Source: an uncultured Clostridia bacterium (lineage in GTDB: Bacteria > Bacillota > Clostridia > TANB77 > CAG-508). From it: a DNA stretch of 63,021 nt. The stretch's first letter is position 1, and each line of letters opens with the position of its first letter. The notes beneath the pieces are model-generated. The model did not search any database. It was given only the letters and a program-made list of their open reading frames with translations, and was not told the origin of the DNA. The stretch lies in contig CAKPAX010000007.1 in NCBI GenBank assembly GCA_934133175.1, positions 1 through 63,021 of the forward strand, read 5' to 3'. Shown piece by piece: positions 27,863-34,924 of the stretch. The position numbers were made by a program, and so were the translations under genes.

Positions 27863-27891
27863 TTTATATCATTATTTATTAAAAAAGTAAA
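27863..27891 (-). promoter_or_regulatory. Sigma-A promoter of the LRR prepilin gene
   Basis: Minus strand -35 TTTACT (27886-27891), 17-bp spacer, -10 TATAAA (27863-27868), both boxes identical in sequence to those of the PBP operon promoter. The -35 overlaps the T tract of the thrS terminator. Confidence 0.6.
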
Positions 27892-27922
27892 TACAAAATG
27901 TACTAAAAAGTACATTTTGTAT
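27891..27922 (-). terminator. Intrinsic terminator of thrS
   Basis: Perfect 13-bp stem (27891-27903 with 27910-27922, core TACAAAATGTAC) and 6-base loop, 7 bases after the thrS stop, with TTTACTTTTTT following on the minus strand. Confidence 0.85.
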
Positions 27923-27928
27923 AATAAT

Positions 27929-29869
27929 TTATTTTTTAAATGTTTCTATTTCCTCTTTTATCTTATTATAAAAATCATCAAATTTCATTGAACCAATGTC
28001 TCCATCTTTTCTTGAACGAACACCAACAGAATTTGATTCAATTTCTTTGTCACCAATTATAAGCATATATGGAACTTTTTGAAGTTGAGCTTCTCTTATT
28101 TTATATCCAATTTTTTCATTTCTATCATCTAATTCAACACGAATCTTATCTTTACGCAATTTATCTGTAATTTCTTTTGCATAATCTCTTTGTTTATCTG
28201 TAATTGGCATAACTTTTACTTGAAGTGGAGCAAGCCATATTGGAAGAAATCCTTTTGTTTCTTCTAATAAGAAAGATATAAATCTGTCAGAGCTTCCTAA
28301 AATTGCTCTATGAATTACAACAGGTCTATGTTTTTCTCCATCTTCTCCTACATATTCAAGATCAAATCTTTCTGGTAATGCAAAATCTAATTGACATGTT
28401 GGAATTGTTATATCATGGTTTAAAGCTGTTTTTATTTGAATATCAATTTTTGGGCCATAAAAAGCTGCTTCACCTTCTGCTTCATAAAATTCAATATTAA
28501 GTTCTGTTAAGATTTCTCTTAATTGACTTTCAGCTGTTTCCCACATTTCATCATTGTCTATATATTTTTCTTTGTTATTTTTATCTCTTAAAGATAATCT
28601 GTATTTAAATGCTGATGCTGGGAATCCAAAATCTTTTTGGTATACTTCTACTATTAATTTTAAAACATTTCCAACTTCTTCTTTTATTTGATCTGGTCTT
28701 ACAAATAAATGTGCATCATTTTGACACATTTGACGAACTCTTTCTAATCCACAAACACTACCACTATCTTCATATCTAAAATCATGTGCAAGTTCTCCAA
28801 TTCTTATAGGTAAATCTCTATAAGAATGCATTTTATTTTTATATATTAACATATGATGTGGACAGTTCATTGGTCTTAAAACTAATTCTTCATTATCCAT
28901 TTTCATTGATGGAAACATATCATCTTTATAATGATCCCAATGTCCACTAGTTTTGTATAATTCTACATTTGCAAGTGAAGGTGTATATACATGACTATAT
29001 CCTAATGAAAGTTCTTTATCTTGAATATATCTTTCAAGTAATCTTCTTATTGTTGCACCATTAGGTAAATACATTGGTAAACCTGCACCAACTAATGGGT
29101 GTGTCATAAATAATTCTAAGTCTTTTCCTATTTTTCTATGATCTCTTTGTTTTCTATCTTCTAATATTTGTAAATATTCGTCAACTAAACTTGCTTTTGG
29201 AAAAGATATTCCATATATTCTTTGAAGTGTCTCTCTTTTTTCGTCACCTCTCCAATATGCTGATGAAGAAGATAATATTTTTACAGCTTTTACTTTTCCT
29301 GTACTCATTAAATGTGGTCCAGCACACAAATCTGTAAATTCACCTTGTTTATAGAAAGATATTTCTGCATCTTCTGGTAAATCTTCTATTAATTCTACTT
29401 TGTATTTTTCGTCTTTTTCTTTCATAAATGCAATTGCTTCATTTCTTGGTAAAGTATATCTTTCAATAGGTAAATCTTCCTTTATTATTTTTTTCATTTC
29501 TTTTTCTATATTTTCTTTGTCTTCTTCTGTAAATGGTTTTTCTACATCAAAGTCATAGTAAAATCCTTCATCAATAGATGGTCCTATTGCAAGTTTTGTT
29601 TTTGGAAATAATCTTTTTATAGCTTGTGCCATTATATGAGATGTTGTATGCCAATAAGCCTTTTTTCCATCAATATCACTATCAAAAGTTAATATTTCTA
29701 AATTGCAATCTTCATTTAATTCGTGTCTTAAGTCTTCTACTTTTCCATTTACTTTTCCGCAAGTTGCAACTCTTGCTAAACCTTCACTTATTTGCTTTGC
29801 AAGATCTATTATACTAATTCCTTTTTCTACTTCCTTAATAGATCCATCTTTTAATGTAATTTTTATCAT
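27929..29869 (-). CDS. thrS: Threonyl-tRNA synthetase
   Basis: 646 residues from the ATG at 29869 (MIKITLKDGS), chosen because AAAGGATGA sits 8 bases upstream; ATG codons farther up lie in the leader. Domains: TGS (about 1-60), the editing-like second additional domain with HTTSHIMAQAI, the class II catalytic core with the zinc-binding MNCPHHM segment, motif 2 FRYEDSG and motif 3 GSSDRFISFLLE, and the anticodon-binding domain (about 540-640). It charges tRNA-Thr. Preceded by a T-box leader, so expression should respond to uncharged tRNA-Thr. Confidence 0.97.
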   Translation of the reverse strand: MIKITLKDGSIKEVEKGISIIDLAKQISEGLARVATCGKVNGKVEDLRHELNEDCNLEILTFDSDIDGKKAYWHTTSHIMAQAIKRLFPKTKLAIGPSIDEGFYYDFDVEKPFTEEDKENIEKEMKKIIKEDLPIERYTLPRNEAIAFMKEKDEKYKVELIEDLPEDAEISFYKQGEFTDLCAGPHLMSTGKVKAVKILSSSSAYWRGDEKRETLQRIYGISFPKASLVDEYLQILEDRKQRDHRKIGKDLELFMTHPLVGAGLPMYLPNGATIRRLLERYIQDKELSLGYSHVYTPSLANVELYKTSGHWDHYKDDMFPSMKMDNEELVLRPMNCPHHMLIYKNKMHSYRDLPIRIGELAHDFRYEDSGSVCGLERVRQMCQNDAHLFVRPDQIKEEVGNVLKLIVEVYQKDFGFPASAFKYRLSLRDKNNKEKYIDNDEMWETAESQLREILTELNIEFYEAEGEAAFYGPKIDIQIKTALNHDITIPTCQLDFALPERFDLEYVGEDGEKHRPVVIHRAILGSSDRFISFLLEETKGFLPIWLAPLQVKVMPITDKQRDYAKEITDKLRKDKIRVELDDRNEKIGYKIREAQLQKVPYMLIIGDKEIESNSVGVRSRKDGDIGSMKFDDFYNKIKEEIETFKK

Positions 29870-29901
29870 AAAAATCATCCTTTCTCTTTTCATTAGGAAA
29901 C

Positions 29902-30120
29902 AAAAAACACTCCTAATGAATTTTATTCATAGGAGTGTATATAACACGGTTCCATCCTAATTTTTACTTAATTATAGATTATAACGTATCTTACTACGTC
30001 TAGCTTTTACTAGAAACTCTGGGGTAGTTTTTCAAATATGTTTTCTAAAATTAGCTTTCAGCGCACACACTAATTCTCTCTGTTAGTAACCTTTATTTTA
30101 CTTTGTCCCTTCATCGTTTT
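29902..30120 (-). promoter_or_regulatory. T-box leader of thrS
   Basis: On the minus strand the leader carries the T-box AGGATGGAACCGTG (29945-29958), close to the AGGGTGGAACCGCG consensus, an AGAGAG...GCTGAAAGC Stem I apical pattern, and a specifier region reading AAACTACCCC (30021-30030), whose ACT and ACC are both Thr codons. A terminator hairpin (29907-29920 with 29926-29938) followed by a T run at 29902-29907 sits 3' of the T-box. Uncharged tRNA-Thr would favour the antiterminator and raise thrS transcription. Confidence 0.9.
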
Positions 30121-30135
30121 TATTAAACTATATTT

Positions 30136-30164
30136 ATTATAATATGTTTATTTTGTTTTTTCAA
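30136..30164 (-). promoter_or_regulatory. Sigma-A promoter of the thrS T-box transcript
   Basis: Minus strand -35 TTGAAA (30159-30164), 17-bp spacer, -10 TATAAT (30136-30141), just upstream of the T-box leader. Confidence 0.75.
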
Positions 30165-30190
30165 GTTTTTTATTAATTTTTATATTAATT

Positions 30191-30910
30191 TTACTTCATA
30201 ACATCAATTGCTTCAGAAGCTATTTTATCTTTGTCAAATTTATTTACCAAGTATATAAATAAAGCAGTAATTGCAAATGTTATAACATAAACTAAAACTG
30301 TTATACCAAAGTTTCCATTAACAATATTAGCACCTGCAATTGTTGAAGAAATAACTGATGGAAATCTAGCAAAAGTTGAAATTAGTATAAATCTTACTGG
30401 TTTTATTGGAAGCAATCCTCCTATATATACTAGTAAATCTTTTGGAGTTCCAGGTATTAAAAATAATATTGTCATTATTAATTCAACTTTTTCTGGACTT
30501 TTAAACAATTTGCTATTTTCAATTTTATCAATTTTTTCTTTTTTAAAAAACTCATATATATATTTTTTTCCAAATTTTCTGACAAAGAAAAGTATTAAAG
30601 CTGATGTTATAGCACATGAAACAAATATAAAAGCAGTTCCACCAATCGCTCCATAACACATTCCTGCCAATATTTCTAGTGGTTCACCTGGTAACACAAC
30701 CAAAAGTATTTGTGCAAATTGAAGTCCAAACAACATTAAAAATCCATATATTCCTGTTGTTTGAACTAAATTTTTAAATTCTACTTGTCCTTCTTTGGTT
30801 GTTAGATTTTTCATTATTGGAAATAAATATATTATTAACCCTACAAATACAACTATTGATAAAATAGATAATCCTATTTTTAATATTTTTAGTATGCTTT
30901 TTTTATTCAT
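30191..30910 (-). CDS. TVP38/TMEM64 (VTT/DedA-like) membrane protein
   Basis: 239 residues, about six membrane segments. The VTT core reads LPGEPLEILAGMCYGAIGG and, later, FLIPGTPKDLLVYIGGLLP with the re-entrant-loop prolines typical of the family; it ends in a short charged tail. DedA/VTT proteins are implicated in lipid scrambling or flipping, including undecaprenyl phosphate in some cases. The ribosome site is weak (GGAAG). It follows a DUF308 gene by 24 bases in an operon. Substrate not determinable. Confidence 0.83.
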   Translation of the reverse strand: MNKKSILKILKIGLSILSIVVFVGLIIYLFPIMKNLTTKEGQVEFKNLVQTTGIYGFLMLFGLQFAQILLVVLPGEPLEILAGMCYGAIGGTAFIFVSCAITSALILFFVRKFGKKYIYEFFKKEKIDKIENSKLFKSPEKVELIMTILFLIPGTPKDLLVYIGGLLPIKPVRFILISTFARFPSVISSTIAGANIVNGNFGITVLVYVITFAITALFIYLVNKFDKDKIASEAIDVMK

Positions 30911-30934
30911 TTATACGTACTTCCATTTCTAAAG

Positions 30935-31465
30935 TTATTTTATATTTTTCATAAATATTATATCTTCTATAACATTTACAACACCATATATTAATATAAT
31001 TACACCAATTACATTCATAATAACGCTTGAATTAATTAATACATATATACCAGCAGCTATTGTTATTATTGATAATATTATAGAAACAAGCCATGCTCTT
31101 GATGTATATTCTTTCCATATTATTGTAGTTTGTAAATTTGCGATTCCTGTATATATAATCCATATACCCATTATTATTCCAAATGCAGATAATATAATTT
31201 TTGATGAACACATAATTATTATTCCAATTATAGTTAATGAGATAGCTATAGCTAATAAATAGCTGTTCATTTTACCTGTAGATATGTATTCTGATATTTT
31301 TAAAATTCCCATTACTATAAAAATTCCACCTAGAATTATTGATAAAACTGATATAACTGCACTTGGATTATATATAAGTGCTATACCAAAAATTATAAAC
31401 ATTAATGATACAACTATATCTTGTTTTGCAGATTTTTTTAAAAATTTTTCTAACATTTCTAACAT
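30935..31465 (-). CDS. HdeD/DUF308 family membrane protein
   Basis: 176 residues from the ATG at 31465 (MLEMLEKFLKKS), chosen by AAGGAG 8 bases upstream. Six hydrophobic segments in three pairs with the repeated pattern IIFGIALIYNP, GGIFIVMGILKI, GIIMGIWIIYTG typical of HdeD-like DUF308 proteins. In Escherichia coli HdeD is linked to acid resistance; the Gram-positive function is not known. Forms an operon with the downstream VTT protein. Confidence 0.75.
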   Translation of the reverse strand: MLEMLEKFLKKSAKQDIVVSLMFIIFGIALIYNPSAVISVLSIILGGIFIVMGILKISEYISTGKMNSYLLAIAISLTIIGIIIMCSSKIILSAFGIIMGIWIIYTGIANLQTTIIWKEYTSRAWLVSIILSIITIAAGIYVLINSSVIMNVIGVIILIYGVVNVIEDIIFMKNIK

Positions 31466-31560
31466 AAAATTCTCCTTCTTTCTACCCCTTTTTATTTTAT
31501 TTAGTATAACTTTAAAGATATTTTTTGTCAATATTTGCGTCTTAAAACTTCCTATAATAT

Positions 31561-31589
31561 AAAAAATAACACCTGCAGAAATGCAGATG
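31561..31589 (-). terminator. Intrinsic terminator of rpmF
   Basis: 8-bp stem CATCTGCA / TGCAGGTG with one G-T pair (31570-31577 with 31582-31589), TTTC loop, then TTATTTTTT on the minus strand. Confidence 0.8.
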
Positions 31590-31602
31590 ATATCTATATA
31601 AA

Positions 31603-31794
31603 CTATGCGTTTTCAGTTTCTTTTTTTACTATTACTTCTTTACCATCATAGTATCCACAATTTGCGCACACTCTGTGTGGCATTACTGGTTCATGACAGT
31701 GTGGGCAAGTAGCAAAATTTGGGTTTTCAACTTTCCATGTTGATCTTCTTTTATGTGTTCTTGCTTTTGACCATCTTCTTTTTGGTTGTGCCAT
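31603..31794 (-). CDS. rpmF: 50S ribosomal protein L32
   Basis: 63 residues. MAQPKRRWSKARTHKRRSTW start and a four-cysteine zinc ribbon (CPHCHEPVMPHRVCANCGYY) identify the zinc-binding form of bL32. ATG follows GGGAGGGATTACA. It has a consensus-perfect sigma-A promoter and its own terminator, so it is a monocistronic unit, unlike genomes where it sits with plsX. Confidence 0.97.
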   Translation of the reverse strand: MAQPKRRWSKARTHKRRSTWKVENPNFATCPHCHEPVMPHRVCANCGYYDGKEVIVKKETENA

Positions 31795-31868
31795 TGTAAT
31801 CCCTCCCTTATTTAAAGATATATCTATATATCTAATAATTCACAAATTTATTAATTTAACACTATAAA

Positions 31869-31897
31869 ATTATACAAGTATTTTTTACTTTTGTCAA
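31869..31897 (-). promoter_or_regulatory. Consensus sigma-A promoter of rpmF
   Basis: Minus strand TTGACA (31892-31897), 17-bp spacer, TATAAT (31869-31874): perfect match to consensus at both boxes. Leader of about 70 bases, long for a ribosomal protein gene. Confidence 0.88.
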
Positions 31898-31958
31898 CAG
31901 TTTATATGCAACTTTTTGATATATCTGCATATAATATTAAAAATTATGGAGGTTTATT

Positions 31959-33806
31959 ATGTGTGGAATTGTTGGTTTTGTAAATTACAAAAAAAATATA
32001 TCTAATTACAAAGATATATTATCTAATATGAATAACACTCTATCAAATAGAGGTCCTGATGAACAGGGATTTTATATAAAAGAAAATGTTGCACTTGCCC
32101 ACAAAAGACTTATTGTTATTGATCCAGAAGGCGGAAAGCAACCTATGATTGAAAAATATTCTTTTGGAGAATATGTAATTGTATACAATGGACAAATTTA
32201 TAATACAAAAGAACTTCGTCATACTTTAGAAGAAAATGGATTTTCTTTTGACGGTCACTGTGATACAGAAGTACTTTTAAAAAGTTACATATACTATGGT
32301 AACGAAGTTGCAAAACATTTAAATGGTATATTTAGCTTTGCCATTTGGAATAGTCAAAAACAAGAACTATTCTTAGCAAGAGATCATTTTGGGGTAAAAC
32401 CATTATATTACACTCAATTTGATAATTCTTTTATATTTGCTTCAGAAATTAAAGCAATCTTTAAATATCCAGGTATAGAAAAAGTTATTGATAAACAAGG
32501 TATTTCAGAACTATTTGGAATTGGTCCTGCTCATACTCCTGGAACTAGTGTATTTAAAAATATTTACGAAATAAAACCTGCCCATTTTGCTGTTTATAAC
32601 AAATCTGGACTTCATATAGAAAGATATTGGAAATTAGAAACAAAAGAACATACAGATAATTTTGAACAAACTTGTGAAAAGGTTAATTTTTTATTAGATG
32701 ATGCAATTCAAAGACAATTGGTCTCTGATGTACCTCTTTGTGTAATGCTTTCTGGCGGATTAGATTCTAGTATAATCGTTGCATATGCTAGTAATTATTG
32801 TAAAAAAAATGGCTTACCACCTTTAGATACTTATTCTGTAGATTATGTAGATAATGATAAAAACTTTGTTAAGAGTGACTTTCAGCCAAATTCTGATAAC
32901 TATTATATAAATATAATGAAAAATAAATTTCAAACAAATCATCATACAATTGTAATTGATACTCCTGAACTTGCAGATAGTTTAGAAGATGCTATGATTG
33001 CACGTGATTATCCTGGTATGGCTGATGTTGATTCTTCTTTCCTTTTGTTTTGTAAAAATATAAAAAAAGAAGCAACAGTATGTTTATCTGGTGAATGTTC
33101 TGACGAAATATTTGCAGGATATCCTTGGTTTTTCCGTGAAGATGCTTTAAATAGTAATACTTTTCCATGGTCAATTGCTTTAACTGAACGTCAACAAATA
33201 TTAAATCCTGATATTTCTTCTAAGGTTGATTTAAAAAATTATATTGATTATAGATATAATCAAAGTTTATCTGAAATTGATTTTATTGATACAGATTCTG
33301 CTGAAACAGTTGAAAAAAGAAAAATTACTTACCTTACTATGAATTGGTTTATGCAAACATTATTAGATAGATCTGACAGAACTTCTATGTATAATGGTTT
33401 AGAACTACGTGTTCCTTTTTGTGATTACAGATTAGTTCAATATTTATGGAATATTCCTTGGGAAATAAAAGCTTTAAATGGTAGAGAAAAAGGATTGCTT
33501 CGTTATGTTGTTAAAGATTTGTTACCTAGCGAAATTGTAGATAGAAAAAAATCTCCTTACCCAAAAACTCATAATCCAACTTATTTAAAAAAAGTTAAAG
33601 AAATGTTAACAACTATTATGAACAAAAAGGATGCTCCTATTAATAATTTACTTAATAGAATTTATATCTTAGATATTCTAGAAACTGATGGCAAAGCTTT
33701 TTCTAGACCTTGGTTTGGTCAATTAATGACAGGTCCACAACTTATGGCTTATTTGTGTCAAGTTAATATGTGGCTTGAAAGATATCAGCCTAAAATTGAG
33801 ATTTAA
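31959..33806 (+). CDS. asnB: Asparagine synthetase (glutamine-hydrolysing)
   Basis: 615 residues. Ntn-type glutaminase domain starts at MCGIVGF with the nucleophile C2, then SNRGPDEQGFY and YNGQIYN; the synthetase domain has the PP-loop LSGGLDSSIIVAY and CLSGECSDEIFAGYPW. The enzyme makes Asn from Asp, Gln and ATP. ATG follows ATGGAGGTTTATT. Single plus-strand gene with its own terminator. The C-terminal part includes LLDRSDRTSMYNGLELRVPF, conserved in long-form AsnB. Confidence 0.95.
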   Translation: MCGIVGFVNYKKNISNYKDILSNMNNTLSNRGPDEQGFYIKENVALAHKRLIVIDPEGGKQPMIEKYSFGEYVIVYNGQIYNTKELRHTLEENGFSFDGHCDTEVLLKSYIYYGNEVAKHLNGIFSFAIWNSQKQELFLARDHFGVKPLYYTQFDNSFIFASEIKAIFKYPGIEKVIDKQGISELFGIGPAHTPGTSVFKNIYEIKPAHFAVYNKSGLHIERYWKLETKEHTDNFEQTCEKVNFLLDDAIQRQLVSDVPLCVMLSGGLDSSIIVAYASNYCKKNGLPPLDTYSVDYVDNDKNFVKSDFQPNSDNYYINIMKNKFQTNHHTIVIDTPELADSLEDAMIARDYPGMADVDSSFLLFCKNIKKEATVCLSGECSDEIFAGYPWFFREDALNSNTFPWSIALTERQQILNPDISSKVDLKNYIDYRYNQSLSEIDFIDTDSAETVEKRKITYLTMNWFMQTLLDRSDRTSMYNGLELRVPFCDYRLVQYLWNIPWEIKALNGREKGLLRYVVKDLLPSEIVDRKKSPYPKTHNPTYLKKVKEMLTTIMNKKDAPINNLLNRIYILDILETDGKAFSRPWFGQLMTGPQLMAYLCQVNMWLERYQPKIEI

Positions 33807-33817
33807 AAATATATTAT

Positions 33818-33845
33818 AAAAAGGTCGCAACTGCGACCCTTTTTG
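33818..33845 (+). terminator. Intrinsic terminator of asnB
   Basis: Stem AAAAAGGTCGC / GCGACC-C-TTTTT (33818-33828 with 33833-33844) with one bulged C and a short loop, 12 bases after the stop codon. Confidence 0.85.
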
Positions 33846-33862
33846 TGTGCGAAGAAGATTTT

Positions 33863-34369
33863 TTATTTTTTTGACAATATTAGGACTCCTATAAGTTTCC
33901 CGTCATATTCTGATAAATCTGGAGGCAAATCACTTTTTCCTCTTTCCTTACTTACCATATCTTTCCATGACTTTTTTTCGCTCCAACATCCATCTTCATC
34001 TTGTCTAACAAAGTGAAAATTTATAGGATAGTCATGAAATGAAGGAAAAGAATAAAAAGCAATTCTCCATTCTCCTTTTTTTAGCTCACCATTATCTTCT
34101 CGATAAGACAAACCTAAAAAATCTAGATCTTTTTTTAATCGAGTTATTAACTCATTTGGATTAAATATTGCTGTTTCAACATCTGGATTCGAAATACACC
34201 CAGGAATAAAAATTTGTTCTTTTTTATCACTTATTGTCAAATCCAATGCATACGCATAACAATTTGTATGTTTTACAGATTTCCACCGCTTCTTATTAAA
34301 CTTAGGTGGATATACATTTGTCTTTATCACATTTTTTATTTTTGCTGTCATTCTTTCATAATAAGGCAT
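33863..34369 (-). CDS. Putative papain-like (NlpC/CHAP-like) cysteine hydrolase, uncertain
   Basis: 168 residues from the ATG at 34369, behind AAAGGAGAACATT. Residue pattern: a buried cysteine in HTNCYAYALDLT (about residue 37) and a histidine in INFHFVRQDEDGCWSEK (about 118) give the Cys/His order and spacing of papain-like folds, and HFxRQDxxGxWS recurs in uncharacterised phage or surface-associated proteins that I only partly recall. There is no signal peptide or membrane segment, so it would act in the cytoplasm or after lysis. It has its own promoter, divergent from the DUF1064 gene. Fold and activity are inference. Confidence 0.6.
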   Translation of the reverse strand: MPYYERMTAKIKNVIKTNVYPPKFNKKRWKSVKHTNCYAYALDLTISDKKEQIFIPGCISNPDVETAIFNPNELITRLKKDLDFLGLSYREDNGELKKGEWRIAFYSFPSFHDYPINFHFVRQDEDGCWSEKKSWKDMVSKERGKSDLPPDLSEYDGKLIGVLILSKK

Positions 34370-34418
34370 AATGTTCTCCTTTCGTAACTTCGCACACTTC
34401 AAAAAGATTTACATAAAT

Positions 34419-34447
34419 ATTATATCATTAATTAGGCTATTTTTCAA
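34419..34447 (-). promoter_or_regulatory. Sigma-A promoter of the putative cysteine hydrolase gene
   Basis: Minus strand -35 TTGAAA (34442-34447), 17-bp spacer, -10 TATAAT (34419-34424), leader of about 45 bases. Confidence 0.75.
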
Positions 34448-34492
34448 TATTTATCTACTTTATCTTTTTCTTAATATTTTTTTAAATTTTTC

Positions 34493-34521
34493 TTGCAAAC
34501 ATTTGTACTAAATGATATAAT
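34493..34521 (+). promoter_or_regulatory. Sigma-A promoter of the DUF1064 gene
   Basis: Plus strand -35 TTGCAA (34493-34498), 17-bp spacer, -10 TATAAT (34516-34521), about 23 bases before the ATG at 34545. Confidence 0.75.
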
Positions 34522-34544
34522 TTTTGAAGTTAAAGGAGAATATT

Positions 34545-34898
34545 ATGGAACACTGGTCTGTTGATGATTATAAAAATTTCACAAATGGAACTAAAAGAAA
34601 AAGCAAATATAGAGCAAATAAAGTCTCAATTGATGGACATACTTTTGACAGTCAAAAAGAAGCTGATTATTATTGTGAATTAAAATTAAGACTACAAAGT
34701 AAAGAAATTAATGGCTTTTGCTTACAACCAACTTTTATTTTAGCACCAAGTTTAAAATATAAAGCTGATTTTATTGTATTTCACAAAGATAACTCCACAG
34801 AAGTTATTGATGTAAAGGGTTTTAAGACTAAAGAATATATTGCAAAGAAAAAGGTCTTTGAAGATAAATTTAATTTAAAAATAACAGAAATAGAATAA
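34545..34898 (+). CDS. DUF1064 family, PD-(D/E)XK nuclease-like protein
   Basis: 117 residues from the ATG at 34545, set by AAAGGAGAATATT. The DUF1064 pattern is clear: DGHTFDSQKEADYYCELKL, FCLQPTFILAP, YKADFIVFHKDNS and EVIDVKGFKTKEY. The Glu of KEADYY, the Asp of YKADF and the D-x-K of VIDVKG fit a restriction-endonuclease-like active site. The family is mostly found in phages and prophages, so this may be phage-derived or domesticated. Convergent with mutS; the terminator stem includes both stops. Confidence 0.82.
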   Translation: MEHWSVDDYKNFTNGTKRKSKYRANKVSIDGHTFDSQKEADYYCELKLRLQSKEINGFCLQPTFILAPSLKYKADFIVFHKDNSTEVIDVKGFKTKEYIAKKKVFEDKFNLKITEIE

Positions 34899-34924
34899 AG
34901 GATTGCAAAAAGCAATCCTTTATT
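34894..34924. terminator. Bidirectional terminator between the DUF1064 gene and mutS
   Basis: Perfect 13-bp stem (34894-34906 with 34912-34924, core AAAGGATTGC / GCAATCCTTT) around AAAAA, overlapping both stop codons. Confidence 0.88.

Noticed and set aside
31891..31935. TTGTCA and TATAAT as an asnB promoter
   Set aside because: Spacing is 33 bases; the TTGTCA is the reverse side of the rpmF -35 box.
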